Below, piece by piece: positions 63,598 through 64,000 of a DNA stretch of 64,000 nucleotides; within the stretch, counting starts at the first letter, position 1, and each line of letters starts with the position of its first letter. The translations under genes were made by a program, and so were the position numbers. The stretch is from Coriaria nepalensis (taxonomy: Eukaryota > Streptophyta > Magnoliopsida > Cucurbitales > Coriariaceae). The notes under the pieces were generated by a model. It was not told the DNA's origin, did no database searches, and saw nothing but the letters and a program-made list of their open reading frames with translations. The stretch covers positions 18,197,501-18,261,500 of the forward strand of contig CP114481.1 in assembly GCA_027186245.1 (NCBI GenBank), read 5' to 3'.

Positions 63598-64000
63598 ATT
63601 CGGCCTTTAAACATCACTTTCGTGCATAACTTGCAGTTATTCTATTGAAGGCAACAATGCATTTGTTTAGTGTTAAAGTCATGTCATTGAGTCTCATCCA
63701 GTCATTAAATCATTCTAAATTAAGTTGAACGAATTTTATTTTCGCCCTTCAAACAAGATTTTCTTACATAACATGCACTTAATTTAATGATGACAACAAT
63801 GCATTATCTTAGCGTCAAAAAGTACATCATTCAGTTTATTCATTTCATTAAATTGTTTGAAAGCACTTCGAACCAATTCTATTTTTGCATTTAAGACACG
63901 ACTTTCATGCATAACTTGTAATTGATCTATTGAAGGCAACTATGCTTTTTTTTTAGCTTTAAAGTCATATTATTGCGTCTCTTTTAGTCATTAAATCATT
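63598..64000. repeat. Final unit of the window, different type
   Basis: After the break the C end resembles the fifth-to-sixth units of the higher-order repeat (AAACATCACTTTCG, GCAGTTATTC). The A subunit carries CATGCACTTAATTTAATG and GATGACAACAATG. The B subunit reverts to an older type (CGAACCAATTC, TGCATTTAAGACACG) like those of the first 15 kb. The array continues past the end of the window. Confidence 0.8.

Larger units (their letters stand above)
1..64000. repeat. Satellite DNA array, about 421-bp three-subunit unit, about 152 head-to-tail copies
   Basis: The same 421-bp unit recurs from the first to the last base. The A-subunit start near the motif AAGTCATGTC appears at 11, 434, 855, 1276, 1697, 2119, 2540, 2961 and 3381, a spacing of 420-423 bp, and this continues throughout. 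Each unit contains three related subunits of about 140 bp in the order A-B-C. I found no unit in inverted orientation, no missing subunit and no inserted transposon. Such arrays are typical of eukaryotic centromeric, pericentromeric or subtelomeric heterochromatin. The subunit length is close to the DNA wrapped on one nucleosome core, so one unit could hold about three nucleosomes; that is inference. The family and host were not recognised. The window probably lies inside a larger array, because both ends are still repeat. Confidence 0.98.

Noticed and set aside
1..64000. CRISPR-like regular spacing
   Set aside because: The whole 421-bp unit is repeated with no unique spacers between short direct repeats, and no cas genes are present.
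1..64000. Transposon or retroelement fragments, rRNA spacer repeats or telomeric repeats
   Set aside because: No reverse transcriptase, transposase or terminal-repeat structure, no rRNA or tRNA-like segment and no telomere-type short repeat is visible; every stretch can be assigned to subunit A, B or C.

Overview
The whole 64 kb is one uninterrupted satellite DNA array. I see no protein gene, RNA gene, transposon, inversion, simple-repeat tract or unique sequence. Every unit lies in the same orientation. The basic repeat is about 421 bp and is made of three related subunits in fixed order: A (about 142 bp), B (about 143 bp) and C (about 136 bp). The window holds about 152 units, or some 456 subunits. 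The sequence is AT-rich; a typical C subunit counted by hand has 46 G/C in 137 bases. An array of this length and order indicates a eukaryotic nuclear genome, most likely centromeric, pericentromeric or subtelomeric heterochromatin of a plant or invertebrate. I cannot name the species or the satellite family.

Layout. 1-3,660: mixed A1-type and A2-type units. 3,660-5,600: a small subfamily in the order x-y-z-x-z. 5,600-15,681: mixed units with local duplications at offsets of 842, 1,683 and 3,366 bp (2, 4 and 8 units). 15,682-36,346: two adjacent copies of one large block, 10,539 bp (25 units) and 10,119 bp (24 units), apparently differing by one 420-bp unit. 36,347-38,574: unduplicated mixed units. 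38,575-51,815: overlapping duplications at offsets of 421, 2,527, 3,369, 3,790 and 7,159 bp (1, 6, 8, 9 and 17 units). 51,816-53,990: diverged relatives of the last region. 53,991 to about 63,597: a seven-unit higher-order repeat of 2,965 bp in a little over three copies. 63,598-64,000: a unit of a different type.

Nothing here works as a set of genes. What can be read is how the array evolves. Duplication offsets are whole numbers of units, breakpoints fall inside subunits in perfect register, and hybrid subunits and patchy transfers show unequal crossing-over and gene conversion. Two structural signals stand out. The 3' part of every subunit is the best conserved part and contains an imperfect dyad. 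In two subfamilies base changes have made an inverted repeat nearly or fully perfect, and those subfamilies then spread over tens of kilobases.

The open reading frames of 60-76 codons are by-products of the repeat and are rejected as genes. Duplication edges were found by eye from diagnostic bases. Most are good to tens of bases, and some only to about 100.
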